64,000 nucleotides of DNA from Gellertiella hungarica. GTDB taxonomy: Bacteria; Pseudomonadota; Alphaproteobacteria; Rhizobiales; Rhizobiaceae. The stretch spans positions 113,347 through 177,346 of the forward strand of contig NZ_JACIEZ010000009.1 of assembly GCF_014197145.1 (NCBI RefSeq), read 5' to 3'. Numbering within the stretch: position 1 is the stretch's first letter; every line of letters starts with the position of its first letter. The notes beneath the pieces were generated by a model. That model was not told the origin of the DNA and made no database searches. It saw nothing but the letters and a program-made list of their open reading frames with translations. This document shows, piece by piece, positions 10,180 through 18,642 of the stretch. The translations under genes were made by a program, and so were the position numbers.

Positions 10180-11172
10180 TCACTTCGGGCAGGAATTGTC
10201 GCTCATGTAGTCATGAACCTTGACGGCGCCGGAGATGATGTCGGCCTTTGCCTTGTCCACGGCAGCCTGCATCTCGGGCGTGATCAGCGACTTGTTGTTG
10301 TCGTCGAGAGCCCAGCCCACGCCGTCTTCCTTCACGCCGAGAGCCTGGAGGCCGGGGGTGAACTTGTCGTTCTTGGCATCCATGTAGGCGTTGTAGACGG
10401 CGAGGTCGACGCGCTTGACCATCGAGGTGAGAACCGAACCCGGGTGCAGGTGGTTCTGGTTGGAGTCGACGCCGATCGACAGCTTGCCGTTGTCGGCTGC
10501 GGTCTGCAGCACGCCGAGGCCGGTTGCGCCGGCTGCCGCATAGATGACGTCCGCGCCCTGGTCGATCTGGTTCTTGGTCAGCTCGCCGCCGCGAACCGGG
10601 TCGTTCCAGGCAGCGCCGGTGGTGCCGGTCATGTTCTGGAACACTTCGATCTTCGGGTTGGCAGCGCGTGCGCCCTGCTCGTAACCGCATTCGAACTTGC
10701 GGATGAGCGGGATGTCCATGCCGCCGATGAAGCCGACCTTGCCGGTCTTGGAGGCCATGCCGGCAATCACGCCGACGAGGTAGGAACCTTCATGCTCGGC
10801 ATAGACGACGGAACGGACGTTCGGCTTGTCGACCACGGAGTCGACGAGGACGAACTTGGTGTCGGGGAATTCTGCCGCGACCTTCTCGATGGCGGACGTC
10901 CAGGCGAAGGAGACGGCGACGACGGGGTTGTAGCCCTTGGAGGCGAAGTTGCGGATCGCCTGCTCGCCCTGGGTGTCGCCCGTGGGTTCGAAGTCGCGGA
11001 ATTCGATGCCGGTTTCGGCCTTGAACTTTTCTGCGCCGTTGAAAGCTGCTTCGTTGAATGACTTGTCGAACTTGCCGCCGGTGCCATAGACCAGTGCCGG
11101 CTTGATGTCTGCCGCCAGCGCGGTGGCAGACATGGCCGCCATGGCGAGGAGACTGAGAAGGGTTTTCTTCAT
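10180..11172 (-). CDS. BMP-family nucleoside-binding periplasmic protein
   Basis: A 330-residue substrate-binding protein with a clear signal peptide (about residues 1-21, ending ATALAA). No lipobox cysteine is present, so it should be soluble in the periplasm. The BMP/Med fold is shown by LVYGTGGKFDKSFNEAAF and GFIGGMDIPLIRKFECGY. It captures nucleosides for the ATPase and permeases encoded just downstream, separated by a terminator. Ligand identity is inferred from the linked salvage enzymes. Confidence 0.93.
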   Translation of the reverse strand: MKKTLLSLLAMAAMSATALAADIKPALVYGTGGKFDKSFNEAAFNGAEKFKAETGIEFRDFEPTGDTQGEQAIRNFASKGYNPVVAVSFAWTSAIEKVAAEFPDTKFVLVDSVVDKPNVRSVVYAEHEGSYLVGVIAGMASKTGKVGFIGGMDIPLIRKFECGYEQGARAANPKIEVFQNMTGTTGAAWNDPVRGGELTKNQIDQGADVIYAAAGATGLGVLQTAADNGKLSIGVDSNQNHLHPGSVLTSMVKRVDLAVYNAYMDAKNDKFTPGLQALGVKEDGVGWALDDNNKSLITPEMQAAVDKAKADIISGAVKVHDYMSDNSCPK

Positions 11173-11440
11173 AGTGCAGCCCTATTCTTCTAATGATCTT
11201 GTTGGGTCCTCCCGCAAGCCCGTTTCCGGACATGTCTGCGGTTGAGCCGGCCCCTTATCCAAAGCCTGGCTGAAAGCATCCTTGCACGGCTTCGGGAAAA
11301 ATTCATCAGAAATTTTTCAATTGGTAAAGAAGCCGGGCCGCCGGGCAGCGGGCGGCCGATCTCCTTGAAAACAATTCATTTTCGGCGCGAGCCACGCCGG
11401 GCGGCGCCGGTTTTTCCACTGAATAAGAAACCGCTGAACT

Positions 11441-12091
11441 TCAGGCGCCGGGGCAGGACACACCCGTACCGCGCAGGCCGCAATAACCGCCCGGATTCTT
11501 CGCCAGATACTGCTGGTGATAGTCTTCCGCGTAATAGTAGATGCCCGCGGGCCCGACCTCCGTGGTCACGGGACGGCTGACGCCGCTCTCCTTCAGCGCC
11601 TGCTGGAAGGCATCCCGCATCCGTAGCGCCACGGCCAGCTGTTCGTCGGTGGTGGCATAGATCGCCGAGCGATAGGTGGTGCCGATGTCGTTGCCCTGGC
11701 GCATGCCCTGGGTGGGGTCGTGCTCCTCGAAGAATACCTTGAGGATCCGCTCGAGCGGCAGCTCGGCCGGGTCGAAGACCACCTTCACCACCTCCGCATG
11801 GCCGGTCAGCCCGGTCGTCGTCTCGTGATAGGTGGGATTGGGCGTGAGGCCGCCGGAGTAACCGACGGAGGTCACCCAGACGCCCGGCATCTTCCAGAAC
11901 AGGCGCTCGGCACCCCAGAAGCAGCCCATGCCCACATAGACGACCTGATGCCCCTCGGGATAGGGACCCTTCAGCGGGCGGCCGTTGACGAAATGGGTCT
12001 CGGCCGTCGGAATGGGATCGGGCCGTCCGGGCAGAGCGGTCTGCGCGGTCGGCATGGTGGTCTTCTTGCTGAGCATATCAAGTGCGAACAT
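11441..12091 (-). CDS. msrA: Peptide-methionine (S)-S-oxide reductase
   Basis: A 216-residue MsrA. The catalytic GCFWG motif has its nucleophilic Cys at residue 57, preceded by an extended N-terminus (about 45 residues) typical of alphaproteobacterial MsrA. Two more Cys lie near the C-terminus ([11 protein letters not shown]), suitable for resolving the disulfide. It repairs oxidised methionine with thioredoxin as reductant. It is not obviously operonic: 268 bp separate it from the divergently read BMP promoter side, where I see no other gene. Confidence 0.95.
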   Translation of the reverse strand: MFALDMLSKKTTMPTAQTALPGRPDPIPTAETHFVNGRPLKGPYPEGHQVVYVGMGCFWGAERLFWKMPGVWVTSVGYSGGLTPNPTYHETTTGLTGHAEVVKVVFDPAELPLERILKVFFEEHDPTQGMRQGNDIGTTYRSAIYATTDEQLAVALRMRDAFQQALKESGVSRPVTTEVGPAGIYYYAEDYHQQYLAKNPGGYCGLRGTGVSCPGA

Positions 12092-12130
12092 GATCGCCTC
12101 CCGGGCGTTCGAATGGCGGGCGGAAAAGCC

Positions 12131-12448
12131 TCAGGCCGCAAAGCGGCCGGCGGCAGGCAGGCGCCGGTAGCCGGCTACCCAGAACAGCAGCGAAAGCGCC
12201 AGCGCCACGGCAAAGGCCGGCTGGCCGAGGGTCCACTGGATGGCGCCATTGAGGCTCGCGGGCAGGCCGGCGGAGAGAACACCGGTCTCGACCCGCGAAA
12301 GGCTTTGCGGATCGATCGTGTTCCAGGCCATCTGGAGCGACGTCAGGCTCATGCCGGAATCGGCCACGGAGGTGATGGTATCCAGCGTCGCCGCGAAGAC
12401 CGCCGCGACCAGCAGGAGAAAACTGGCGAAACGCAACACAAGACGCAT
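12131..12448 (-). CDS. Small two-helix membrane protein, function unknown
   Basis: A 105-residue protein with hydrophobic segments at about residues 5-20 and 77-92 and a basic YRRL stretch after the second, giving an inner-membrane hairpin topology. Proteins of this type are widespread as hypothetical proteins in rhizobia; I cannot assign a function. It precedes msrA on the same strand by 39 bp and may be cotranscribed with it. Confidence 0.7.
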   Translation of the reverse strand: MRLVLRFASFLLLVAAVFAATLDTITSVADSGMSLTSLQMAWNTIDPQSLSRVETGVLSAGLPASLNGAIQWTLGQPAFAVALALSLLFWVAGYRRLPAAGRFAA

Positions 12449-12644
12449 GCTTCAAATCCTCCCCGCCCCTTGTCCGGCGGACCGCTTGCAAGAGATGTAG
12501 GACGGAGCCTGCCGGCGAGCAAGGAGAGAGGGAAAAGAGATTTGCGGGCCCAATTCAAATTTCTGTCAGATTTCGGTTGATCGGCCCGCGAACCTCTGTA
12601 TATATCCCGCCCGTCCGGCGGTTCTTGCGAACCGATCCGCGATT

Positions 12645-12734
12645 GGACAGGTGGCCGAGTGGTTGAAGGCGCACGCCTGGAACGCGTGTATACGTGAAAG
12701 CGTATCGAGGGTTCGAATCCCTCTCTGTCCGCCA
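12645..12734 (+). tRNA. tRNA-Ser (anticodon GGA)
   Basis: A 90-nt class II tRNA with CCA encoded. The acceptor stem GGACAGG pairs with the 3' strand up to CTGTCC. The anticodon stem CACGC/GCGTG encloses loop CTGGAAC, giving anticodon GGA. There is a long variable arm (ATACG/CGTAT) and the T-loop GGTTCGAATCC. tRNA-Ser genes are frequent integration targets. Core genes lie to its left and mercury-resistance and phage-like DNA to its right, but I find no second copy of its 3' end in this window. Confidence 0.97.
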
Positions 12735-13085
12735 GTTTCCAGTCGCGAACCCAGAGCGACGCTCCCAGAGAGCCGAATTTATCCCAAGTTTCAAAGGGGT
12801 TTGCTGAAGCCGCCCGAACCTCAGAGACTGGCGCAGCGCCGACTTTCGGTCTCTGAACGGCTTTTGTCTCTTTCCGAGCGAACCTCGTCCAAATCGGTTC
12901 GGCTTCGCGAAAGCCGGTGTTTTCAGTAAGTTCCGCGCTCTGCGTTGATCAAAATTCTGCGGCTGTTCTTCTGGCTGGCGTCCGGGCCCCGAGAACGCGA
13001 GGTAGGCGTTACTCGGAGCGTGCCTGCGAAACATCGAGTACGACATCGATCGGGTGCAAACGCTCACCATTGCCAGTTCCGCGGA
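12735..13085. other. 350-bp gap after tRNA-Ser; no gene seen
   Basis: No convincing coding frame. A short hairpin, CGGCTT (12900-12905) and AAGCCG (12911-12916), is followed by GTGTTTT and could terminate the tRNA-Ser transcript. The remainder, up to the end of merR, is probably the junction between core and acquired DNA. Confidence 0.4.
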
Positions 13086-13499
13086 TTACGACGCCAGCGC
13101 GTCCAATACCGGACACTCCGGCACCTCCTCGCCCGAGCAGTGTGCCGCCGTTGCGGCCAGAACCCTTTCGATCCGCTTGAGGTCTGCAATCTTCGAACGC
13201 ACGTCCGTGAGATGGCGCTCGGTCCGCTCCTTCACCTCAGCGCAGGTCTGATTTCCCCTGTCGACGAGATCGAGCAGTCCACGGATTTCCTCGATGGAAA
13301 AGCCAAGCTCGCGCGCACGAAGGACAAACCGCAAACGCGCTACGTGATCCTCTTGATAAACCCGGTAGCCCGCAGCCGTGCGCGGTGGATCCGGCAGCAT
13401 GCCGATCTTCTCATAGTATCTGATTGTCTCCAGGTTACAGCCTGTCCAGCGCGCCAGTGCGGCCCGCTGCAATCCCTTGCCCGAAGCGTGATCGCCCAT
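13086..13499 (-). CDS. merR: Mercuric resistance regulator MerR
   Basis: A 137-residue MerR-family activator-repressor. The N-terminal winged HTH contains CNLETIRYYEKIG; the long coiled coil is around residues 80-115. The three mercury-binding cysteines are present at 86, 121 and 129; the first two are spaced 35 residues apart as in classical MerR. It binds the divergent mer promoter and, with Hg(II), underwinds it to start transcription. It is transcribed away from merTPFA. Confidence 0.95.
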   Translation of the reverse strand: MGDHASGKGLQRAALARWTGCNLETIRYYEKIGMLPDPPRTAAGYRVYQEDHVARLRFVLRARELGFSIEEIRGLLDLVDRGNQTCAEVKERTERHLTDVRSKIADLKRIERVLAATAAHCSGEEVPECPVLDALAS

Positions 13500-13514
13500 T
13501 GGTGAAAATACCTC

Positions 13515-13545
13515 TTGAGTCTGTAGTTGCTACAGACCGTACACA
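13515..13545 (+). promoter_or_regulatory. mer operon promoter and MerR operator
   Basis: A -35 box TTGAGT (13515-13520) and a -10 box TACACA (13540-13545) are separated by 19 bp, the over-long spacer that requires MerR distortion. The spacer holds the dyad CTGTAG-TTG-CTACAG; with flanking bases it reads GTCTGTAG and CTACAGAC. merT starts 31 bp beyond the -10 box. Confidence 0.88.
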
Positions 13546-13576
13546 CGTCTCAAGACAATGGCGAGAAGGATTCCTT

Positions 13577-13969
13577 ATGAATGTTATCCAGCAAGAGGGG
13601 CCCCCTATCGAACGCGATGTGGCTGACCGAAAAAGGAGCTGGTTTGCCGCTGGCGGCGTCATCGGCGCCGTCCTAGCCTCGACCTGCTGCATCGCGCCGC
13701 TGGTGCTGCTGACGCTGGGAATTTCTGGCGCCTGGATCGGCACGCTCACGGCGCTGGAGCCCTACAAGCCGTATTTCGCCGTCGTGGCGCTCATCTTCAT
13801 CGGGCTTGGCTTCCGGCAGGTCTATTTCAAGGCCAAGCCTGCTTGTGTCGATGGATCGTACTGCGCCAAGCCGCAATCCACTCTCATCACCAAAACCGCC
13901 CTCTGGTTGGCGACAGTGCTGGTCCTCCTGGCCCTGACGATCGACTGGTGGGCGCCACTCTTCTACTAA
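13577..13969 (+). CDS. merT: Mercuric ion transporter MerT
   Basis: A 130-residue inner-membrane protein with three hydrophobic helices. The Cys pair in the first helix is at 37-38 (STCCIAPL) and a second Cys pair is in the cytoplasmic loop at 90 and 96. It passes Hg(II) from MerP to the cytoplasm for MerA. ATG 13577 is chosen because GAGAAGGA precedes it and it lies just downstream of the mer promoter; the longer open frame would run through the promoter. Confidence 0.94.
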   Translation: MNVIQQEGPPIERDVADRKRSWFAAGGVIGAVLASTCCIAPLVLLTLGISGAWIGTLTALEPYKPYFAVVALIFIGLGFRQVYFKAKPACVDGSYCAKPQSTLITKTALWLATVLVLLALTIDWWAPLFY

Positions 13970-13981
13970 GGAGCACTCGAT

Positions 13982-14314
13982 ATGAAACGACCCCTCATTC
14001 TCGCGGCCGCCGTGCTCGCTCTCGGCGGACTCGGTGCTTTCGGCTTTACGGCCGTCTCACCTGTTTCCGCGCAGTCCGCCGCCGTCCAGGTGGCCGCTGT
14101 GCAGTCGGCGACCTTCGCGGTGGAGAACATGACCTGCGCGCTCTGCCCGGTCACGGTGAAGAAGGCCATGGAGAAGGTGACCGGCGTGCAGTCGGTTCAG
14201 ATCGATTTCGCCGCCAGAACGGCGACCGTCGTCTTCGACCCGGCCGTGACGTCCGTTGAAGCCATAGCCGCCGCTTCGGCCGACGCAGGCTATCCGGCGG
14301 AGGTCAGAGGCTGA
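13982..14314 (+). CDS. merP: Periplasmic mercury-binding protein MerP
   Basis: A 110-residue protein with a signal peptide (about 1-30) and a heavy-metal-associated domain containing NMTCALCPVTVKKAM; metal-binding Cys are at 52 and 55. It scavenges Hg(II) in the periplasm and hands it to MerT or MerF. It starts 12 bp after merT. Confidence 0.94.
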   Translation: MKRPLILAAAVLALGGLGAFGFTAVSPVSAQSAAVQVAAVQSATFAVENMTCALCPVTVKKAMEKVTGVQSVQIDFAARTATVVFDPAVTSVEAIAAASADAGYPAEVRG

Positions 14315-14318
14315 ACTG

Positions 14319-14567
14319 ATGAAGGACGCCACCATCCTGAAGACGGGCATAGTCGGCTCGGTAATCGCCGCCATCTGCTGCGCCACACCGGTCTTGGTGA
14401 TCGCCCTGGGCGCCGTTGGCCTATCGGCCTGGCTCGGCTGGATCGACTATGTGCTGCTCCCAACGCTCGCAGCCTTTCTGGCCATGACGGTTTATGGACT
14501 CTGGCGGAGACAGCGTGCGGCGGCCTGTTGCGCAGATGAAACGCAAACCACCAAGGAAAGCGCCTGA
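14319..14567 (+). CDS. merF: Mercury transport protein MerF
   Basis: An 82-residue two-helix membrane protein with vicinal cysteines in helix 1 (20-21, AICCATP) and a second pair near the C-terminus (70-71), as in MerF. It begins 4 bp after merP and ends one base before merA. The operon therefore carries both MerT and MerF as uptake routes. Confidence 0.92.
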   Translation: MKDATILKTGIVGSVIAAICCATPVLVIALGAVGLSAWLGWIDYVLLPTLAAFLAMTVYGLWRRQRAAACCADETQTTKESA

Positions 14568-14568
14568 C

Positions 14569-15996
14569 ATGGTCGAGTGCTGCACGACCGACGGAAAGAA
14601 GAACACCTACGACCTCGCCGTCATCGGCGCGGGCTCGGCAGGCTTTTCCGCCGCCATCACGGCGGCCGAGCACGGGGCGAGCGTCGCCCTGATCGGCCAC
14701 GGCACCATCGGCGGGACCTGCGTCAATGTCGGCTGCGTGCCGTCGAAGACCATGATCCGCGCCGCCGAGGCTCTCCATGGCGCGCGCGCGGCAAGCCGCT
14801 TTCCCGGCCTCGTGGGAGAGGCGCATGTCGGCGACTGGCAGCGTCTGATCGCCGCCAAGGACGACCTCGTCTCGACCCTCCGGCAGAAGAAATATGCCGA
14901 CCTGCTGCCCGAGTATGGCGGGATTACCTATTTGGAGGGCGCGGCACGGTTGAACGGTGCCGGCGTGCTCGTCGAAGGCGGCCCTGTCGCCGCCGACAAG
15001 ATCATCATCGCCACGGGCGGACGACCTGCCGTGCCGCCGATTCCCGGCATCGAGACCGTGGCCTACCTGACCAGCACGACACTGCTGGAACTGGAGACGC
15101 TGCCCAGGAGCCTGATTGTCATCGGCGGCGGGTATATCGGCGCGGAGCTTGCCCAGATGATGGCGCGCATGGGCGTCGAGGTGACGGTGATCTGCCGGTC
15201 ACGCCTGCTGCCGCAGGTGGAACCGGAAGTGTCGGACGCGCTGGCTGCGGCCTTGCGCGCCGAAGGCATCACGCTTCATTGCGGCATCACCTACGATGCC
15301 TGCCGTGAAGATGAGACCGGCGTCACCGTCTGCGTCAGCGAAGGCGGCAAGCCGGTCGAGCTGAAGGCGGAGCGGCTGCTGGTCGCGACGGGACGCATCC
15401 CCAATACCGAAACCCTCGGCTTGGCGGAGGTCGGCGTCGCGCAAGACGGCCACGGTGCCATCATCGTCGATGGCCGTATGCGCACCTCGAAAGCCGGCGT
15501 CTATGCGGCGGGCGATGTGACCGACCGCGACCAGTTCGTCTACATGGCGGCCTATGGCGCCAAGCTCGCCGCGAAGAACGCGCTGAACGGCAACACCCTC
15601 ACCTATGACAACAGCGCCATGCCGTGGGTGGTGTTCACCGACCCGCAGGTGGCGGGCGTGGGCCTGAGCGAGGCGGCGGCCAAGGCCGCTGGCCATGAGG
15701 TCAAGACTTCCATCGTACCGCTCGACCAGGTGCCGCGTGCGCTGGCCGCCCGCGACACGCGCGGTCTGGTCAAGCTGGTGGCGGATGCCAAGACCGACCG
15801 CCTGCTGGGCGGTCAGATCCTCGCGCCCGAAGGCGCGGACAGCATCCAGACGCTGACCATGGCGCTCAGGTTCGGCATGACCGCAAAGGCGCTGGGCGAG
15901 ACGATCTTCCCTTATTTGACGACCGTCGAAGGCCTGAAGCTGGCGGCTCAGACGTTCGACAAGGACGTGGCGAAGCTGTCTTGCTGTGCCGGTTGA
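14569..15996 (+). CDS. merA: Mercuric reductase MerA, short form
   Basis: A 475-residue FAD-dependent disulfide oxidoreductase reducing Hg(II) to volatile Hg(0) with NADPH. Features are the FAD motif VIGAGSAGFSAA, redox Cys 51 and 56 (GTCVNVGCVPSK), the NADPH motif VIGGGYIGAELA, and the essential C-terminal pair CC at 472-473. It lacks the N-terminal MerP-like domain found in many MerA proteins, as expected when MerP is encoded separately. ATG 14569 (MVECC) is preferred; an upstream in-frame start overlaps merF and has no conserved content. Confidence 0.95.
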   Translation: MVECCTTDGKKNTYDLAVIGAGSAGFSAAITAAEHGASVALIGHGTIGGTCVNVGCVPSKTMIRAAEALHGARAASRFPGLVGEAHVGDWQRLIAAKDDLVSTLRQKKYADLLPEYGGITYLEGAARLNGAGVLVEGGPVAADKIIIATGGRPAVPPIPGIETVAYLTSTTLLELETLPRSLIVIGGGYIGAELAQMMARMGVEVTVICRSRLLPQVEPEVSDALAAALRAEGITLHCGITYDACREDETGVTVCVSEGGKPVELKAERLLVATGRIPNTETLGLAEVGVAQDGHGAIIVDGRMRTSKAGVYAAGDVTDRDQFVYMAAYGAKLAAKNALNGNTLTYDNSAMPWVVFTDPQVAGVGLSEAAAKAAGHEVKTSIVPLDQVPRALAARDTRGLVKLVADAKTDRLLGGQILAPEGADSIQTLTMALRFGMTAKALGETIFPYLTTVEGLKLAAQTFDKDVAKLSCCAG

Positions 15997-16388
15997 AGTG
16001 GGTGTTGATCGAACGCTATGTCCATCTGCTCTGCCCATGGCCGATCGGCAAGCGCAACGAGGTCGTTCAGCGAACGCGCCGGTGGCACGCGCCTGATGAC
16101 GAGGTGTTCGAGCACCTCCGGCGACAGATAGGCGAGCCGCATCATTCGGCTTACGAACCGGTCGGAAACCTTCTCGGCCGCCGCGATGTCCTGGATCGTG
16201 GACGCGGCGCCCGTTTCCAGCTGCCGCCGCCAGCTCCAGGCGCGGGCTATGGCGCGCAGCACATGCGGATCCTGCGCCCGGCCGTTTCGCACGTCCACAT
16301 CGTCAGGCGGCAGGATTTTCGGCCGCCCGTTGCGTTTGCGGATCGTCAGCGGAATGACGACGCGGATGGTGTCCGCCGTGCCGGTCAT
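15948..16388 (-). CDS. Recombinase-associated HTH protein (possibly 3'-altered)
   Basis: A 146-residue protein with a helix-turn-helix-like centre (TIQDIAAAEKVSDRFVSRMMRLA, approximately residues 63-85). Small proteins like this lie directly downstream of serine recombinases in alphaproteobacterial elements; they are probably DNA-binding accessory proteins. Its start overlaps the recombinase stop by 4 bp. The last 15 or so codons read antisense through the end of merA, so the natural C-terminus has probably been replaced where mer DNA joins the element near 15,996-16,020. The function is inferred from context only. Confidence 0.6.
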   Translation of the reverse strand: MTGTADTIRVVIPLTIRKRNGRPKILPPDDVDVRNGRAQDPHVLRAIARAWSWRRQLETGAASTIQDIAAAEKVSDRFVSRMMRLAYLSPEVLEHLVIRRVPPARSLNDLVALADRPWAEQMDIAFDQHPLQPAQQDSFATSLSNV

Positions 16389-17722
16389 GCGCAGGCCTCC
16401 GTTTGGCGGGGCGCCATCATGTCCCGGAGAACCGAGCCTAGCCCCTCGTGGCGCAGATCGACGGCGATGCCGTCTTCCCCGACGGTCACCCGCTCCACCA
16501 GAAGCTGGACGATGCGGGTCTGCTCCGCCGGATAGAGCGCCGCCCAGAGCTGGTCGAATTCGCCGAGCGCCTGGACGACCGCTTTCTCATCGACGGCCGA
16601 GTTCTCATCGCGCAGGGCCTTTATGGTTCGGGCTGCAATCTCGGGTGCGCGGATCATGCGGCGGATTTCGCCGACGACGGCATCCTCGACCATGCCTGCG
16701 GGCAAGCGCAACGGGCCCGAGGCGTTGCCGGTCGCGCGGTTTCGGATCAGATCCATGGACACGTAGTAGCGGTAGAGACGCGTGCCCTTCTTTGTCGCCG
16801 TCGGCGTCATCGCCGTCCCTGTCTCGGTGAAGATGATCCCTTTCAGCAGGGCCGGCGTCTGGCGACGGGTGTTCTTCGCCCGCAGGCGCGGGCTCTCCTG
16901 CAGGATGCTGTGCACCTTGTCCCACAGGACCTGATCGATGATGGCCTCGTGCTCGCCGGGATAGGCCGTGCCCTTGTGGACGGCTTCCCCGAGATAGACC
17001 CGGTTGTTGATCAGTTTGTAGAGGAAGCCCTTGTCGATCGGCTTGCCGCGCTTGTTCAGAACGCCCTCGGCCGCGAGCGCTTTCGCCTGCGTCGTGGCGG
17101 AGCCGATGGCGACGAATCGCTCGAAGATCATCCGGACCGTCGCGGCCTCGGCCTCGTTGACGACCAGCTTGCGGTCGCGCACGTCGTAGCCCAGCGGGAC
17201 GTGACCGCCCATCCACATGCCGCGCTTGCGGGATGCCGCGACCTTGTCGCGGATGCGCTCGCCGATCACCTCCCGCTCGAACTGTGCGAAGCTGAGGAGG
17301 ATGTTCAGTGTCAGGCGGCCCATCGAGGTCGTGGTGTTGAACGACTGCGTGACCGAAACGAAGGTCACCTGATTGCGATCGAAGATCTCGACCAGCTTGG
17401 CGAAGTCCATCAGCGAGCGCGACAGCCGATCAATCTTGTAGACCACGATCACATCGATCAGACCGGCTTCGACGTCCTGAATGAGACGCTTCAAGCCGGG
17501 GCGCTCCAGCGAGCCACCGGAGAAGCCGCCGTCGTCGTAGCGTTCGCGAATGGTGGCCCAGCCTTCCGCCTTCTGGCTCGTCACGAAGGCCTCGCAAGCC
17601 TCGCGCTGGGCGTCGAGGCTGTTGAACTCCATGTCGAGCCCTTCCTCGCTCGATTTGCGGGTATAAATGGCGCAGCGTTGGCGGCGCGGAACGACCGCGA
17701 CGGCTTCCTGATGACGGCTCAT
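16385..17722 (-). CDS. Large serine recombinase / site-specific integrase
   Basis: A 445-residue serine recombinase. The resolvase domain begins with CAIYTRKSSEEGLDMEFNSL (catalytic Ser at residue 24 or 25), followed by DVIVVYKIDRLSRSLMDF. A Recombinase domain (NKRGKPIDKGFLYKLINNRVYLGE) and a C-terminal zinc-ribbon-like or coiled region follow. The start at 17722 (MSRHQEAVAV) overlaps the upstream DUF2924 gene by 4 bp. It probably catalyses integration or excision of an element whose left end is near 16.0 kb. Identification is firm; which segment it mobilises is not. Confidence 0.92.
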   Translation of the reverse strand: MSRHQEAVAVVPRRQRCAIYTRKSSEEGLDMEFNSLDAQREACEAFVTSQKAEGWATIRERYDDGGFSGGSLERPGLKRLIQDVEAGLIDVIVVYKIDRLSRSLMDFAKLVEIFDRNQVTFVSVTQSFNTTTSMGRLTLNILLSFAQFEREVIGERIRDKVAASRKRGMWMGGHVPLGYDVRDRKLVVNEAEAATVRMIFERFVAIGSATTQAKALAAEGVLNKRGKPIDKGFLYKLINNRVYLGEAVHKGTAYPGEHEAIIDQVLWDKVHSILQESPRLRAKNTRRQTPALLKGIIFTETGTAMTPTATKKGTRLYRYYVSMDLIRNRATGNASGPLRLPAGMVEDAVVGEIRRMIRAPEIAARTIKALRDENSAVDEKAVVQALGEFDQLWAALYPAEQTRIVQLLVERVTVGEDGIAVDLRHEGLGSVLRDMMAPRQTEACA

Positions 17723-18231
17723 CGGTCGTCCCTCCGGGCCTCGCGGAGGCCGAAGAAGCGATAGCCGTTCCACTGCGTGCCGGTGATCGCCCGCGCCACC
17801 GCCGACAGCGACTTGAACTTGCGCCCCTGCCAGTCGAAGCCGTCCTTCATCACCGTGACGGTGTGCTCCACCCCGTCCCATTCACGCACGAGGCGGGTGC
17901 CGACCACCGGGTTGCGGGAATCCGCGATGATCGTCTTGCGCCCGACCCGGCCCTCGATTTCGTCAGCCAGCAAGTCCAGCGTCCGCCGCGTCTCGCGGGA
18001 CAGGCCGCCGAGGGTCAGTTCCTGGACCCGGTAGCTGAGCCTCAGCTCGAGGTAACTGCGGCTGTTGTTCGGAGCGGGGGTGCCGAAGATGCTTTCCCAC
18101 TTCGCCTTCAGCTCGACCACCGTCATTCGCTTCAGCGCTGCAAGCTGCGTGACCACGCTCGCTTCCGCCGCATCGCGGTTGCCCGGTTGCCATGGCGCAG
18201 CGTCAGTCTTTCTCTCTGTTCCTGGCATCAT
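17719..18231 (-). CDS. DUF2924 protein, partner of the serine recombinase
   Basis: A 170-residue DUF2924 protein. VELKAKWESIFGTPAPNNSRSY and a C-terminal WNGYRFFGL are typical. It regularly sits immediately upstream of serine recombinases in prophage-like elements and is likely a DNA-binding accessory or directionality factor. It overlaps both neighbours by 4 bp, so the three or four genes of this module are translationally coupled. The biochemical role is unproven. Confidence 0.88.
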   Translation of the reverse strand: MMPGTERKTDAAPWQPGNRDAAEASVVTQLAALKRMTVVELKAKWESIFGTPAPNNSRSYLELRLSYRVQELTLGGLSRETRRTLDLLADEIEGRVGRKTIIADSRNPVVGTRLVREWDGVEHTVTVMKDGFDWQGRKFKSLSAVARAITGTQWNGYRFFGLREARRDDR

Positions 18232-18452
18232 TGCCCTCCAACTCGGTTGCTCGGTTTGCGACGACCAACACGGCGTTTGAGGGCGAGAATGTCGAATGAA
18301 CTGTCTTCGCCAGGTGCAGATAAAGAACTGGACTGTTCCGGCAGTATACGCCTCAGCCCCGCGGCAAGAATGAACGCGAGTTCATCGAGGCGTTCGCCCG
18401 TCGACAGACGGACGGGCAACAAAGGGTTCGGACCGGATCGGGCGTCTTGCAT
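18228..18452 (-). CDS. Small protein of the recombinase module
   Basis: A 74-residue protein (MQDARSGPNPLLPVRLSTGE) whose TGA overlaps the DUF2924 start. Short proteins with LDELAxILAAGLxRL and a polar C-terminus commonly precede DUF2924 genes. I therefore think it is real although it has no known domain. A TTG-initiated extension to 18512 is less likely. Function unknown. Confidence 0.65.
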   Translation of the reverse strand: MQDARSGPNPLLPVRLSTGERLDELAFILAAGLRRILPEQSSSLSAPGEDSSFDILALKRRVGRRKPSNRVGGQ

Positions 18453-18642
18453 GAGACCGTTCGCAATAGAAGATGACTGGCGAAACGGTAGTCGCAAAAC
18501 GAAGATACGCAATAAGATTCAACGGCTTATCGCGTCACAGCGGAATCATTAGAAGTAGATCGAAGCCGTTCGTCAGGCCTTTCCAGCGTGAACATCTGTG
18601 CAAGTCGCCCGGAGCGGCGCTGCCCGCAGCATTGTCGGGTCG

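Noticed and set aside
12709..12734. tRNA-Ser 3' end as an attachment core with a second copy in the window
   Set aside because: I looked for a second copy of the T-arm/3' sequence after the integrase and near element junctions and found none.
12555..13070. 171-codon minus-strand open frame across the tRNA-Ser
   Set aside because: It reads through the tRNA gene and has no ribosome site or recognisable domain; a chance frame in GC-rich DNA.
16448..17764. 438-codon frame antisense to the serine recombinase
   Set aside because: Shadow frame: the opposite strand has intact recombinase motifs, while this one has none.
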